Positions 54,636-63,498 of a stretch of DNA of 64,000 nucleotides are shown here, one piece after another (position 1 is the first letter of the stretch; the number at the start of each line of letters is the position of its first letter). The stretch comes from Paenibacillus sp. Soil522 (lineage in GTDB: Bacteria; Bacillota; Bacilli; Paenibacillales; Paenibacillaceae), in the NCBI RefSeq assembly GCF_001428245.1, contig NZ_LMRV01000066.1:124001-188000 (forward strand). Direction: 5' to 3'. Under the pieces are notes generated by a model. It was not told the DNA's origin and did no database searches. It saw only the letters and a list, made by a program, of their open reading frames with translations. Position numbers and translations under genes: made by a program.

Positions 54636-54870
54636 TTAGGACCGCCAAATAGATACTTGCGGCCATACCCTAAAGCATTGAGAAGCTCGTTCACACCGCC
54701 ATCCTGCGCACGCAACAACACCGTGATCCCTGCGATAGCGACCCAGGATAAAAAATATGGTGTTTTTAAAATATTTGATTCTCACTTCATTGAGAAAAAG
54801 CGCAAGCAGGATTGGAAAATGGAAACCGATGAACGTATCCAGCAGGTTCAGGTACAATGTGTTTTTCCAA
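54636..54870 (-). pseudogene. Scrap of LplB-type permease gene
   Basis: Matches part of the intact permease gene around 49260-49520: LNLLDTFIGFHFPILLALFL, NEVRIKYFKN, then an internal deletion and AQDGGVNELL in a different frame. It is a diverged paralogue with indels. Confidence 0.8.
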
Positions 54871-54944
54871 ATAATATAAAGAAGTCGTTTTTCGAAATTT
54901 TTTTCAACTACGAGCTTATTTTACATCCTTTTCAAGCCTCATAA

Positions 54945-55053
54945 ATTGTACTATCTCACGAAATGTTATCCATTCTTATGAACGGGATCCTCACCGATAC
55001 GACCGTCCCCTGATTAGGGAAGGAATGGATATCGATTCCGTAGTCTTTGCCGG
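54945..55053 (-). pseudogene. 3' end scrap of histidine kinase gene, cut by IS6 element
   Basis: Bases 54945-55053 match 51473-51578 closely, including the stop codon region of the YesM gene. The match ends exactly at GTAGTCTTTGCCG, and the next base is the first of the IS6-type element. Confidence 0.85.
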
Positions 55054-55797
55054 GTTTTGGTGCAACTATTGAAACTAAAAAAAGATAGCTGTCTTATAAC
55101 AATTTTTTGATTAATTCAACTGCAGAGAGGACAGACGAATGATTACATTCGACCTGTCCTTTCTTATCATGTGCATAACTTCGATTCCCGCGATAGTTTT
55201 TTCGGCAGTTTTGAAAGACTTGAATCCCAACATTGGTTTTATGATTTTCTTTATGAATCGATGATCTTGTTCAATAATATTGTTGAGATATTTCTGTTGT
55301 CGAAGTAACGTTTCTTGATTCATAACTTTCTCATCCTTCAATTGCTGGACTGCGGCATGGTACGCTGGGTTTTTATCGACAGTGATCACGCGTGGCGATT
55401 GATTGTGTGGTGAAGTCAACATCTTCTTGAAAAATCGTTTGGCCGCAGGTGCATCTTGATTTTCAGACAACATGAAATCGTAGGTCTCATCCGTCCGAAA
55501 TGAATCATTAGTCGGCTTTAAATAGGGACGAATTCGCTTATCTAGTTCCGGCCCAAACTGATGAACCCATCGCATGATCGTTGTATGAGCGATATGTAAG
55601 CCCCGTTCTTCCATCATTTCTACTAAATCACGATAACTTAGACTATACTTCAAATACCATCTTCCCGTTAGCAAGATAACTTCCGATTCATACTGCTTCC
55701 ACTTAAATAAATCTAATCCCGTTTCCAAAGTAAATGTCCCACTCTCATGGCTTAATTTCAATGATATTATTATGAATTAGAGCATTGCACCACAACC
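55054..55797 (-). mobile_element. IS6-family insertion sequence, internally deleted
   Basis: The 744-bp element has terminal inverted repeats. The left end GGTTTTGGTGCAA (55054 on) and the right end GGTTGTGGTGCAA (complement of 55785-55797) differ at one of 13 positions. The flanks CTTTGCCG and AAGCAAGT are not target-site duplicates. This suggests that rearrangement took place after insertion. Confidence 0.85.
55111..55761 (-). pseudogene. tnp: IS6-family transposase with in-frame deletion
   Basis: 216 residues. Helix-turn-helix (YRDLVEMMEERGLHIAHTTI), first catalytic Asp in RTDETY, second in ITVDKNPAYHAA, Glu in NIIEQDHRFIKK, and the usual C-terminal MLGFKSFKTAEKTIAGIE. After RTDETY the sequence jumps straight to DFMLSENQDAPAAKRF, missing about 22 residues (the lysine-rich and LYRAVD strands) present in IS6/IS240 transposases. 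The frame is kept. The DDE core is present but the fold is probably broken. Confidence 0.75.
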
Positions 55798-55842
55798 AAG
55801 CAAGTTACTAGTTCTCTATTTATGTACAGTATCATCTAAATA

Positions 55843-55900
55843 AATAACAAAAGAAGCCCTGAGGTGCATTTTATGCATTGATCAGGCTTCTTTTGTTATT
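55843..55900. other. Long perfect-stem hairpin next to IS6 element
   Basis: AATAACAAAAGAAGCC pairs over 16 bases with GGCTTCTTTTGTTATT. Further pairing (TGCAT/ATGCA) occurs inside. It probably acts as a bidirectional terminator. Confidence 0.75.
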
Positions 55901-56020
55901 TTTTATTATTCAACTTTCAGGAATGCATGCTAATGCATAATTATTCATTTCTCAGAAATTCCGAAAATCCAGTCTCAACAACTTTGGAAATATTCTCAAT
56001 AATTATGACGCCACACAGTG

Positions 56021-56200
56021 TATGTGTGGTGTCATATTTTCTGAGAAAACAGCAGTGAAAAAGATTGATTTATCAAGGGTGGTTTTCATAATTAGTGAGA
56101 AACGCACATCTCCAGATAGCTCAGGTTAGCACTGATTTTCATAATTGATGAGAATATCCGCAATGTACATAATGCATATTTATACATGAAATGTATATTG
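56021..56200. repeat. Long diverged repeat, copy B
   Basis: Partner of 24565-24739 in the same orientation. Shared blocks include GTGTGGTGTCA, CTGAGAAAAC, TTGATTTATCAAG, TTTTCATAATTAGTGAGAAA and TTTTCATAATTGATGAGAAT. Confidence 0.8.
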
Positions 56201-56959
56201 ACTAATCGGAGGCCACAAACATAAGCCCTTGGAGGTATTCATCCGGTCATCGTGTCCACCTGGTTGATTGGCTCATTCATCAGCCTATTGCGTGGGCAGT
56301 TATCTCCTGTATGTATTTTTGAGCATCATCAAAAATAATTATTTTCATTTGATTTTCCATGACTGATATATTGCACCATTTCCTTGAGTTTGGATTCGGA
56401 GAGATTCTTAAGAAATGGAACATCTGCAGCATCTAAGTTTGCTTGAAAAATGTTTTTAATAATGCCTGTAGGTGGTGTATTTAAATAGATTGTTGAAACT
56501 TACGAACTAATCGTGTTTTTCCAGACATAGATTATCCATTTATAAACATAAATGACAAGGTTTCTTGAAGTGAAAATTCCTTGATTATCACTTTATTTCC
56601 TCCTAACCTCATATTAATTCAAGTCTTACCTATTATTTAATTGTTTATACCTAGAGGTAGATTCACTTTTGAATTTTCCAATAAGAAAGGTTCCATTTTC
56701 AGTCGCTCTACACACCATAATTAGAATATGTTACTTGGTTATGTCACTTAATCCAGCCGCTTCGGTAAGCTTATGCTTCTAATTTATCGCGGCAAACCTA
56801 TGCTTCCAAAACAAAAAAAATCCATAAACATCAAGGAATGCGCCAAAAGACGGACGGACGCTTCGCCTCATGGCCTCGACCAGCAGAAAGCAAGCATCGA
56901 AGACACTGTGTGCACGGATGCTTATTCTGTTCGCACCGCCCTTGCGATGCTTTGCATGC

Positions 56960-57003
56960 AAAAAAAAGTGTGGTCAGGATCCGAAGATCCCAACCACGCT
57001 TTG
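56960..57003 (-). terminator. Terminator of SLH-anchored esterase gene
   Basis: On the minus strand the stem AAAGCGTGGTTGGGATC/GATCCTGACCACACTTT has a TTCG tetraloop and then a T run. Confidence 0.92.
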
Positions 57004-57012
57004 AAAGTAGAC

Positions 57013-59121
57013 CTATTTCAGAGAAGACACATCATTTTCTAAATTGACCTGATGATCGAGCACCCACATAAAATATAATGCTTTGGCTGCTTTCTCTCGG
57101 GTGACTAACACTTTCGGTTCCAACTCTGTTCCGTTAACCATTTTGCCTCTTGCAATGCCTTTCTCGGATCGGATGAGCCCCAGTTCATAGGCATCCTTTA
57201 TTTTAGAAACCAAATGGGTTGCGATATCCGCCGTATCCGTCAGCTGCTGCCAGGAAACGAGAGGATAGTACATCGCCCCTCTGGCTCCCGAATCCAGATT
57301 CGGATCATACCCCGGATCACCAGGTACCACCGATGTGCCGTTATAATCCGTCATGTATTTCGGCTTGCTGATGAACTTCGCATGATACGCATCAACCAGA
57401 ATGGCGCCCATCATTTCTCGGGAGAGCTCCCCATCCGGGTATCCATCGAAAATGGTTTTCTTCAAATCCATGAGCTCAGAAAGGCTTCGAATAAATTCAT
57501 CAACGGTCATCGCCGCAACGGGATGAAAGTTTCCATGATGGTCCTTGTTCATCACACCCAGCTGAAGCAATTTCTCAATCTGATTGCGGTAATAAGCCCC
57601 ATCAGCGGTTATGATGTCATTAGCCATTTCAGGGAAAATCTTCGACCAATCCCCTGTTAAGGCTGCCTGCTTCACATTCCCTTTCAGGTACGACACGATC
57701 GACGCGGCAGTAGGATCGCCGGCAAGTTCCTTCTTCATGAGCTCGGTAACAATGATTCGTGTGAATTGTTTGGCCAGCGCTTCTTTATAGTGAGTCCCGT
57801 CAATCTTCTTCGATGGGTGTCCGTTGGCGTAGCTTCCGTCGTTCGTCTTACCAGGGGTTTCCCCCGCTTCAATGGACATGAAGACGGCTGTCGTCGCTTC
57901 CACACCGATTTCGTTATAATATTTCAAACTCTCGGAGTTAAGATCGATAAGCGTAATTCCTTTTTCCTCAGCAATCCGTTTCAGAATATCAGGGAACTTT
58001 CGGGTTTTAAAAGAGTTGATGTAGACATAACCCGGACTTGCATCCCCTTTCACTCTAGACATCGGCGTTACTAGTACCGGTATCATGCCCCTAGCCTGGA
58101 TGGCCGGCAGATAGACCTCTTTTATTAAGGTTTCATACATGGCTTCCGTCGACCCTCTGCCATAACGCCTGTATTCATCGGTACTTTCGTCATTATGTCC
58201 GAACTGAATAAACACATAATCACCGATGCTTCCGGTCATTAAAATATCGTTTAGCCGGCCCTCCGTATACGCATTTTTAAACGAGCGTCCACCCATGGAG
58301 TAGTTAATCACATTCACCTTGTTCAGATGAAACATAGAGTCAATGATCTGGCCCCAGCCGCTCATTGGCGCTTCGTCGAAGGTGTAGGATTTAACGGTTG
58401 AATCTCCGAGTATATACATAGTCGGCAGCGTTTCATCTGCTCGCATCCCCGGGGCAATAGGCTGCAAAACAATTTCCTCAATACCGACCGGGGTATTGAT
58501 TTTATTCGGCTCAATTTCAATGTCCAGATAGTTGCGGCCGTTCGCATACGTATAGGTCCACTCTTTGCCTTTTGCCGATATAGTATATTTCATAGGTACC
58601 AGCTTAGCCGCATCCCAATACCCGGCTTTCAACAAGCGGCTGGTCTGCATTCCCGAGACAGATACGGTTGTGTCCGCAGCATCGGATGTGGTTTTCACAT
58701 AAATACTATAGGCACCGGGAGGAGCTTGAATGCGGAAAGCCATACCGTAGTTATTATAGTTATCTTTCTCGTATTTCGGTTCGGCATAGAAGTCAGGCTC
58801 TTTGATGTAAAAGCCTGTGCCATCGGAAGTAATGAAAGCCGGATGCACTTCCCGTGGCGGTAAAGCACTGGTTTGATTCACAAAACCATAGCCCACCGAG
58901 GAGTCATACAAGGGCGCACCGTTATACACATCATACACGACAGTCCGGTATCCGGTTTTTGCCTGATTAGTAAAGTTAAACTTATAAGGGCTTTCCACTT
59001 GAACGGGGGTCCCCTCCTCTGCCAATCCGTTAATAGAGGTTTCTGCAGCAATGCTCTGAGCAGGTGTCAGAATAGCTGTAAGAAGAAGAGACGAAAGTGC
59101 CGCATTCATGAATCTTCTCAC
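57013..59121 (-). CDS. Surface-anchored RGAE-like SGNH esterase with SLH domains
   Basis: A 702-residue protein. GTG at 59121 has GGAAG eight bases upstream. Signal peptide; beta-sandwich (about 40-225; YGMAFRIQAPPGAYSIYVKT); SGNH hydrolase (about 230-470) with TMYILGDSTVKSY, YSMGGRSFKNAY, FIQFGHNDESTDEY and KKIDGTHYKEAL. Three SLH-like repeats end the protein (IEKLLQLGVMNKDHHGNFHP, MTVDEFIRSLSELM, IKDAYELGLIRSEKG). It deacetylates rhamnogalacturonan or similar polymer at the cell surface. It lies 51 bases after the pectinesterase gene and is likely co-transcribed with it. Confidence 0.87.
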   Translation of the reverse strand: MRRFMNAALSSLLLTAILTPAQSIAAETSINGLAEEGTPVQVESPYKFNFTNQAKTGYRTVVYDVYNGAPLYDSSVGYGFVNQTSALPPREVHPAFITSDGTGFYIKEPDFYAEPKYEKDNYNNYGMAFRIQAPPGAYSIYVKTTSDAADTTVSVSGMQTSRLLKAGYWDAAKLVPMKYTISAKGKEWTYTYANGRNYLDIEIEPNKINTPVGIEEIVLQPIAPGMRADETLPTMYILGDSTVKSYTFDEAPMSGWGQIIDSMFHLNKVNVINYSMGGRSFKNAYTEGRLNDILMTGSIGDYVFIQFGHNDESTDEYRRYGRGSTEAMYETLIKEVYLPAIQARGMIPVLVTPMSRVKGDASPGYVYINSFKTRKFPDILKRIAEEKGITLIDLNSESLKYYNEIGVEATTAVFMSIEAGETPGKTNDGSYANGHPSKKIDGTHYKEALAKQFTRIIVTELMKKELAGDPTAASIVSYLKGNVKQAALTGDWSKIFPEMANDIITADGAYYRNQIEKLLQLGVMNKDHHGNFHPVAAMTVDEFIRSLSELMDLKKTIFDGYPDGELSREMMGAILVDAYHAKFISKPKYMTDYNGTSVVPGDPGYDPNLDSGARGAMYYPLVSWQQLTDTADIATHLVSKIKDAYELGLIRSEKGIARGKMVNGTELEPKVLVTREKAAKALYFMWVLDHQVNLENDVSSLK

Positions 59122-59172
59122 TGATTACACTTCCTTCCTGTTTGATCGGTACAAATGATCCGTGCACTCTAG

Positions 59173-62169
59173 TTAGAAGTCATTATGTTCACCCGGTACA
59201 GAAATTGGTTTTGCGAAGACTCCAGTCAACGTAGGGTCCCAGCCGTCCGTGCCGCCCAATACTCGCTGCACCGTTAAGGCGTTTGCTTCCTCTACGGTCA
59301 TCTGCTTGCTCCAAGGCACACGGGCTTTGGCATTGGCCCCAGGCCCTGTGCTTCCGAATTCTCCGTAAACCGCCGTGGATTCATTCTCCACCTTGCCCCA
59401 GTTATGCCAGCCAACAGAGTAGAAATGCGCATCCATCCACGTGTCTACGAATTTCACATTCCCGTACGGCCGCCAAGGTCTTCCCAGGTATACCGTACTG
59501 TTCGTCTTGGAGACCCCCTGCAGCTCTAGATCCCATACGTCATCCCAAACACCGGTATACGTTCCGGCCTGCCCGTATTTCTGGATGTACGGCTTGAGCG
59601 AGGTGGTTCCTCTTGTTTTCTTCGCTTGATAAAAAACATATCCGTTTTCCGCCGTCTGATCGTGTGAAGCTGCCGTCGTATAGCCGCCGAACGTGCCGAC
59701 ATGCTTCATCTCGGATCGGTCGAAATAGGCGATTCCGTTACCATAGATATAATCCACGGTCCCTTCAATATACAGGTTATGGAAGTATTGCCGCCCTCTT
59801 TCTACGTATAGCGTATCTTGAAAACCATACAGATTTATGTCACGGAACACCATCTTATCCCCTGATACAAACAAGGCTAGGGCTTGCCCTACTCCCTTCA
59901 CTCCGTTGGTATCTTTGTTCGGAAAAGCGGAATTCTGCACCGTGAAGTTTTCCATCGTACTGCCGGCTCCCCTTAGCTCGAAGGTGGCTGTCTGTAGGCC
60001 CGGGTGGTACGTCACATTCATGTCATACGTAATTACGACACCTTTGCGGCTTTCCCCGATAAAGCTAAGGTTGGGCTTGTTGGCCGGGGCAATGACCTTC
60101 TCCCGGTAAATCCCGTTGCGAATATAAATGACGGTTCGTTCCGTTTGATTCGCAGGAACTGCGTTGATCGCCTCTTGAACGGTACGATAATCCCCGCTTC
60201 CGTCCTGAGCCACAATGATTACCCGAGAGGGTGTAGCGATCAACGGCTCGGAACCGGGTCCTTCTCCAAACGGGTTGTTCGCTTTAATCACATAATAGTA
60301 GGCTGTACCGTTGCGAACATCGCTGTCGGTGAAAGCTGCCCGTTTCGTTTCTACAACCAGCGTATATGGTCCGTTGTAAGCCGTTGCCCTTTTCACGGTA
60401 TAGCCAGTAGCTTCCGAAACGAGATCCCAGCGCAACATAACCTGACCATAGGCGGCTTCAAATACACCGCCGGTTGGAGCGGATGGGGAGCCATCGGGGG
60501 CTGTATACGGAACTGCCCTTGCTTGGGAAGAGTTCATGCTTCGAGCGGAAGCGCTTTCCGCACTGACTACATAATAATAGGTCGTTCCGTCCGCAACGGT
60601 GGAATCCGAGTAGCGGGTGAGTGCCGTGGTTCCAATCGTTGTATAAGGACCTCCGGAAACGGTGCTGCGCTCAATCTTATAGACAGCTGCTCCTTCCGAG
60701 CCCGTCCATTTGATATCTACCTGGTTGCTCTTGGCAGTGGCTTTAAGCGATTCAGGCTCGTCAAGCGGTGCACTCGGATGAACCTCTAGCGGCGTGCTCT
60801 CCTCTCCCGTACCCGCTATATTTGTGCTGGACAGCGTATAATAGTATGTCTGATCTGCATTCAGGCCCGTATCGTAGTAGCTCGTTATCGTGTTCGGAAT
60901 GACCGCCAATACTACCGTGTAAGGCCCTTCCTTCGCTGTACTCCGTTTTAAAGTATAGGTGGCCGCATCCGGTACGGCATTCCAAGTGATCATGACGGCC
61001 GATTCACGAGCGGTCATAGAAATCCCCTGAGGCGGTACCGGTGCCGGCCTCTCGCCGCTTGGCGTTACGGCATATGGAGCCGAATCGGTTGTCCCGTAAG
61101 GATTCACCGCCCGAACGACATAATAATAAGTTACTCCGTTCGTCAAGCCTGCATCCCGGAACGGCTCCGAGCTGGAAGCAGCTTTTGTAAAGCCCTGCCC
61201 AACCATAATAAAGGGGCCTTCTTGGGAATCACCCCTTAGCACATCGTAGGTGACTGCATTAGGCGCGGCTGACCAAGACAGTGCAGCCTGACGGTCCCCG
61301 CCAATGCCGTACAAGCCAACGGGTGCATCCGGAGGCGCATTCAGCTTGTAAATCTGGACATTGTCAAGCACAATGTTCTCAGCGGTAGTACCTCCGGTGG
61401 AGGCGCTGAAAGACTGGATCGCAGCAAAGTCTCCGGCTCGACTGCCGAGCGTCCGGTTGTAGAAGGGTTGCTCCCTCAGTTCACCGACAAGCGTACCGTC
61501 ACTCCCATTCGTCACGTAGTAATCCACACGCAGTGTGTTCAAATTGACCACCGCTTTGAGGTGGTACCATACGGCATTGGTTAGATTGGCCGGTGTTATG
61601 TTCGTATAGATGCCGCCCGTATCCACCCATGCAATCTTGCCGCCTTTCAGGTCCACTTGGATTACCGTATCGGACGTATTCATTTGGCTGTTCACGCCAC
61701 CGGTCAGCTTTATTACATTGCGGCCTCGACTGATGTCATTGTTCGGTCCGTAGAAGTACATATCCTGCTCGACAGTCAGAATGCCATCCGATACACGGGT
61801 TTCGAGCCCTTTCGTAATGGATGTGGAACCAGAGCCGGAGCCGACGGTGCCCGAACCATTCGCTCCGTCCTCGTCCCGAATAAGCAATGCGTCGGAAGGA
61901 AATGGAATTCCGTCCTTACCTGACGAAGTAATGCTTACCGAACCGTTTGGACCGGTTACGTTAGCGGTGTAGCCTGCTATCGACTTCACCGTGGAAGTGC
62001 TGGTAACGGCCGCATCCGAAATTCCATTAAAATCATCATTAATGAAAGCCGTGTTACCTGGCGGGACTGGTAGAGCCGCTGCTGAAACCGTGGAAGGAAG
62101 GCCCATACCCGATAAAGAGGCCGCGGCCACAAGAGATGACAGTACGATCAATCCAACCTTGTTCATCAT
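59173..62169 (-). CDS. Secreted pectinesterase with LamG-like and four Fn3 domains
   Basis: About 998 residues from the ATG at 62169 (GGGAGGG upstream). Signal peptide; LamG-like/DUF1080-type sandwich (about 45-285); four fibronectin type III modules (about 290-650) with the repeated TYYYVV pattern; CE8 pectinesterase (about 655-990). The active-site set is GVGQALALF (Gln), FQDTLYVERG (Gln/Asp), GTVDYIYGNG (Asp) and YLGRPWRPYG (Arg/Trp). It removes methyl esters from homogalacturonan, opening it to lyases. A near-cre site lies upstream, with a divergent AraC regulator. Confidence 0.93.
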   Translation of the reverse strand: MMNKVGLIVLSSLVAAASLSGMGLPSTVSAAALPVPPGNTAFINDDFNGISDAAVTSTSTVKSIAGYTANVTGPNGSVSITSSGKDGIPFPSDALLIRDEDGANGSGTVGSGSGSTSITKGLETRVSDGILTVEQDMYFYGPNNDISRGRNVIKLTGGVNSQMNTSDTVIQVDLKGGKIAWVDTGGIYTNITPANLTNAVWYHLKAVVNLNTLRVDYYVTNGSDGTLVGELREQPFYNRTLGSRAGDFAAIQSFSASTGGTTAENIVLDNVQIYKLNAPPDAPVGLYGIGGDRQAALSWSAAPNAVTYDVLRGDSQEGPFIMVGQGFTKAASSSEPFRDAGLTNGVTYYYVVRAVNPYGTTDSAPYAVTPSGERPAPVPPQGISMTARESAVMITWNAVPDAATYTLKRSTAKEGPYTVVLAVIPNTITSYYDTGLNADQTYYYTLSSTNIAGTGEESTPLEVHPSAPLDEPESLKATAKSNQVDIKWTGSEGAAVYKIERSTVSGGPYTTIGTTALTRYSDSTVADGTTYYYVVSAESASARSMNSSQARAVPYTAPDGSPSAPTGGVFEAAYGQVMLRWDLVSEATGYTVKRATAYNGPYTLVVETKRAAFTDSDVRNGTAYYYVIKANNPFGEGPGSEPLIATPSRVIIVAQDGSGDYRTVQEAINAVPANQTERTVIYIRNGIYREKVIAPANKPNLSFIGESRKGVVITYDMNVTYHPGLQTATFELRGAGSTMENFTVQNSAFPNKDTNGVKGVGQALALFVSGDKMVFRDINLYGFQDTLYVERGRQYFHNLYIEGTVDYIYGNGIAYFDRSEMKHVGTFGGYTTAASHDQTAENGYVFYQAKKTRGTTSLKPYIQKYGQAGTYTGVWDDVWDLELQGVSKTNSTVYLGRPWRPYGNVKFVDTWMDAHFYSVGWHNWGKVENESTAVYGEFGSTGPGANAKARVPWSKQMTVEEANALTVQRVLGGTDGWDPTLTGVFAKPISVPGEHNDF

Positions 62170-62239
62170 GATCTTGCCCTCCCGATCGAATACATACATC
62201 TTTGTTTTCTCATGTTACAATCCCTTCTTTTATGAAATT

Positions 62240-62254
62240 TTGTAAACCCTTACA
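62240..62254 (-). promoter_or_regulatory. Near-cre site upstream of pectinesterase gene
   Basis: TGTAAACCCTTACA is close to the cre palindrome; the central CG is replaced by CC. It lies about 75 bases before the start codon. A weaker candidate than the one at 33918. Confidence 0.4.
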
Positions 62255-62405
62255 CAACCACTTTCATTATGCCGTTTCTTTCCACCGATGCAAATGATGG
62301 TTTTATTCTATTTTTTGACCTTTTGTAATGCTTTTTTTTATATTCGGAGCTTTCTTGATATAATAGAGTCAACCCAATATTCCACTTTTGAGGGAGGAAA
62401 CACCT

Positions 62406-63335
62406 TTGGCTTACAAAGTCAGCTTCCCGGATATTATGAGTACGCTGCAGCTCATCGGCTTTCATTTTCGCGTAGCGGAGCCTGGATGGGCCTATCCCGA
62501 CCATCATCATAAAATCTTTGAGCTGCTGTATTGCTACGACGGCACTGCGGTTCAATATGTCGATGGGTACTCCGTCACTTTCGGTAAGGGGGATTGGTTC
62601 ATCATTCCTCCCGGCCTGCGCCATCATGTGATGAATTCCGGTCCCGACAACTATATTTACCTTTCCATTCATTTTGACATTGATGATTTGGATTTTCGCC
62701 AATTGTTTCAAACCCAGCCAATCCAAAATTGGAACATCAGCCAATTTCCGCGTTCGGGATTACCACTCGAAAATTTGGACGAGTTTATCAAGAACAACAT
62801 CCTGGCCACGACGGCGTCAACCGGTTTTCCCCCGGATATCGAAAATATTATTCTCATTAAAGAAAGACTTCGCTTGCAGTCGGTCATTCTCATGATACTG
62901 AGTGAAATCATTGATATACAGTTTCTGAATTCGGATCCACCGCGGATACCTCGACAAGAAAACTCGTTATATGAGGTGGAAACCGCCCACCGAATCGAGC
63001 AATACATCTCGGACAACCTCTACTCACCTACTCTTTCTATTAACTTGATCGCAAAGCAGTTTTGTTTAAGTCGGATACAATGCCATAAGCTTTTTACAAA
63101 GGTATACAAGGTGTCCCCACGGCAATATATGACGAACAAAAAACTGCAGCAAGCCAAACATTTATTACTGAGTACCGATTTAAAAATCCAGATGATTTCA
63201 GAGCAGCTCGGTTTTGCATCACAGAGCCATTTCAGTCGGCAGTTCAAACGATGGACCGGCATGTCTCCGTTACAATACCGGCCCAAATCCTATACGAATG
63301 CTCTTAGTCCTGACTCAAGCACAAGTGATACATAA
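62406..63335 (+). CDS. AraC-family regulator with cupin sensor domain
   Basis: About 309 residues. TTG at 62406 has GGGAGG eight bases upstream, better than the TTG at 62388. N-terminal cupin (about 15-100; PDHHHKIFELLYCYDG, GDWFIIPPGLRHHVMN) binds a sugar. C-terminal double HTH (LSINLIAKQFCLSRIQCHKL, IQMISEQLGFASQSHFSRQF) binds DNA. It is divergent from the pectinesterase/SLH-esterase operon and probably regulates it. Confidence 0.9.
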   Translation: MAYKVSFPDIMSTLQLIGFHFRVAEPGWAYPDHHHKIFELLYCYDGTAVQYVDGYSVTFGKGDWFIIPPGLRHHVMNSGPDNYIYLSIHFDIDDLDFRQLFQTQPIQNWNISQFPRSGLPLENLDEFIKNNILATTASTGFPPDIENIILIKERLRLQSVILMILSEIIDIQFLNSDPPRIPRQENSLYEVETAHRIEQYISDNLYSPTLSINLIAKQFCLSRIQCHKLFTKVYKVSPRQYMTNKKLQQAKHLLLSTDLKIQMISEQLGFASQSHFSRQFKRWTGMSPLQYRPKSYTNALSPDSSTSDT

Positions 63336-63424
63336 AAAATAAGAGGGGGCTAGCCCTTTATGCCGCACTTAAGAGATGATTCCTGTACTGAACGAGGGCA
63401 CTGAAAAAGTTCCTAGTTCAATTA

Positions 63425-63468
63425 AGCGAGCCCTACCTCGATTTCTCGAGGTAGGGCTCGCTGTTTTT
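63425..63468. terminator. Strong hairpin between AraC gene and IS1182 transposase
   Basis: AGCGAGCCCTACCTCGA pairs perfectly over 17 bases with TCGAGGTAGGGCTCGCT, loop TTTC, followed by GTTTTT. It may belong to the 5' end of the IS element and block outside transcripts from entering the transposase gene. Confidence 0.85.
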
Positions 63469-63498
63469 ATTGTATAATAATTGTACTAATTTCAGGTG

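Larger units (their letters stand above)
55798..57012. other. 1.2-kb region without intact gene
   Basis: Contains the hairpin at 55843-55900, repeat copy B at 56021-56200, and gene scraps. One scrap on the minus strand near 56330-56590 begins with AGGAGG and GTG. It has protein-like pieces such as AADVPFLKNLSESKLKEMVQ but several stops. The short frames at 56773-57042 overlap a terminator and look spurious. Confidence 0.5.

Noticed and set aside
56773-57042. 89-codon plus-strand frame
   Set aside because: It overlaps the terminator of the convergent esterase gene and has random composition.
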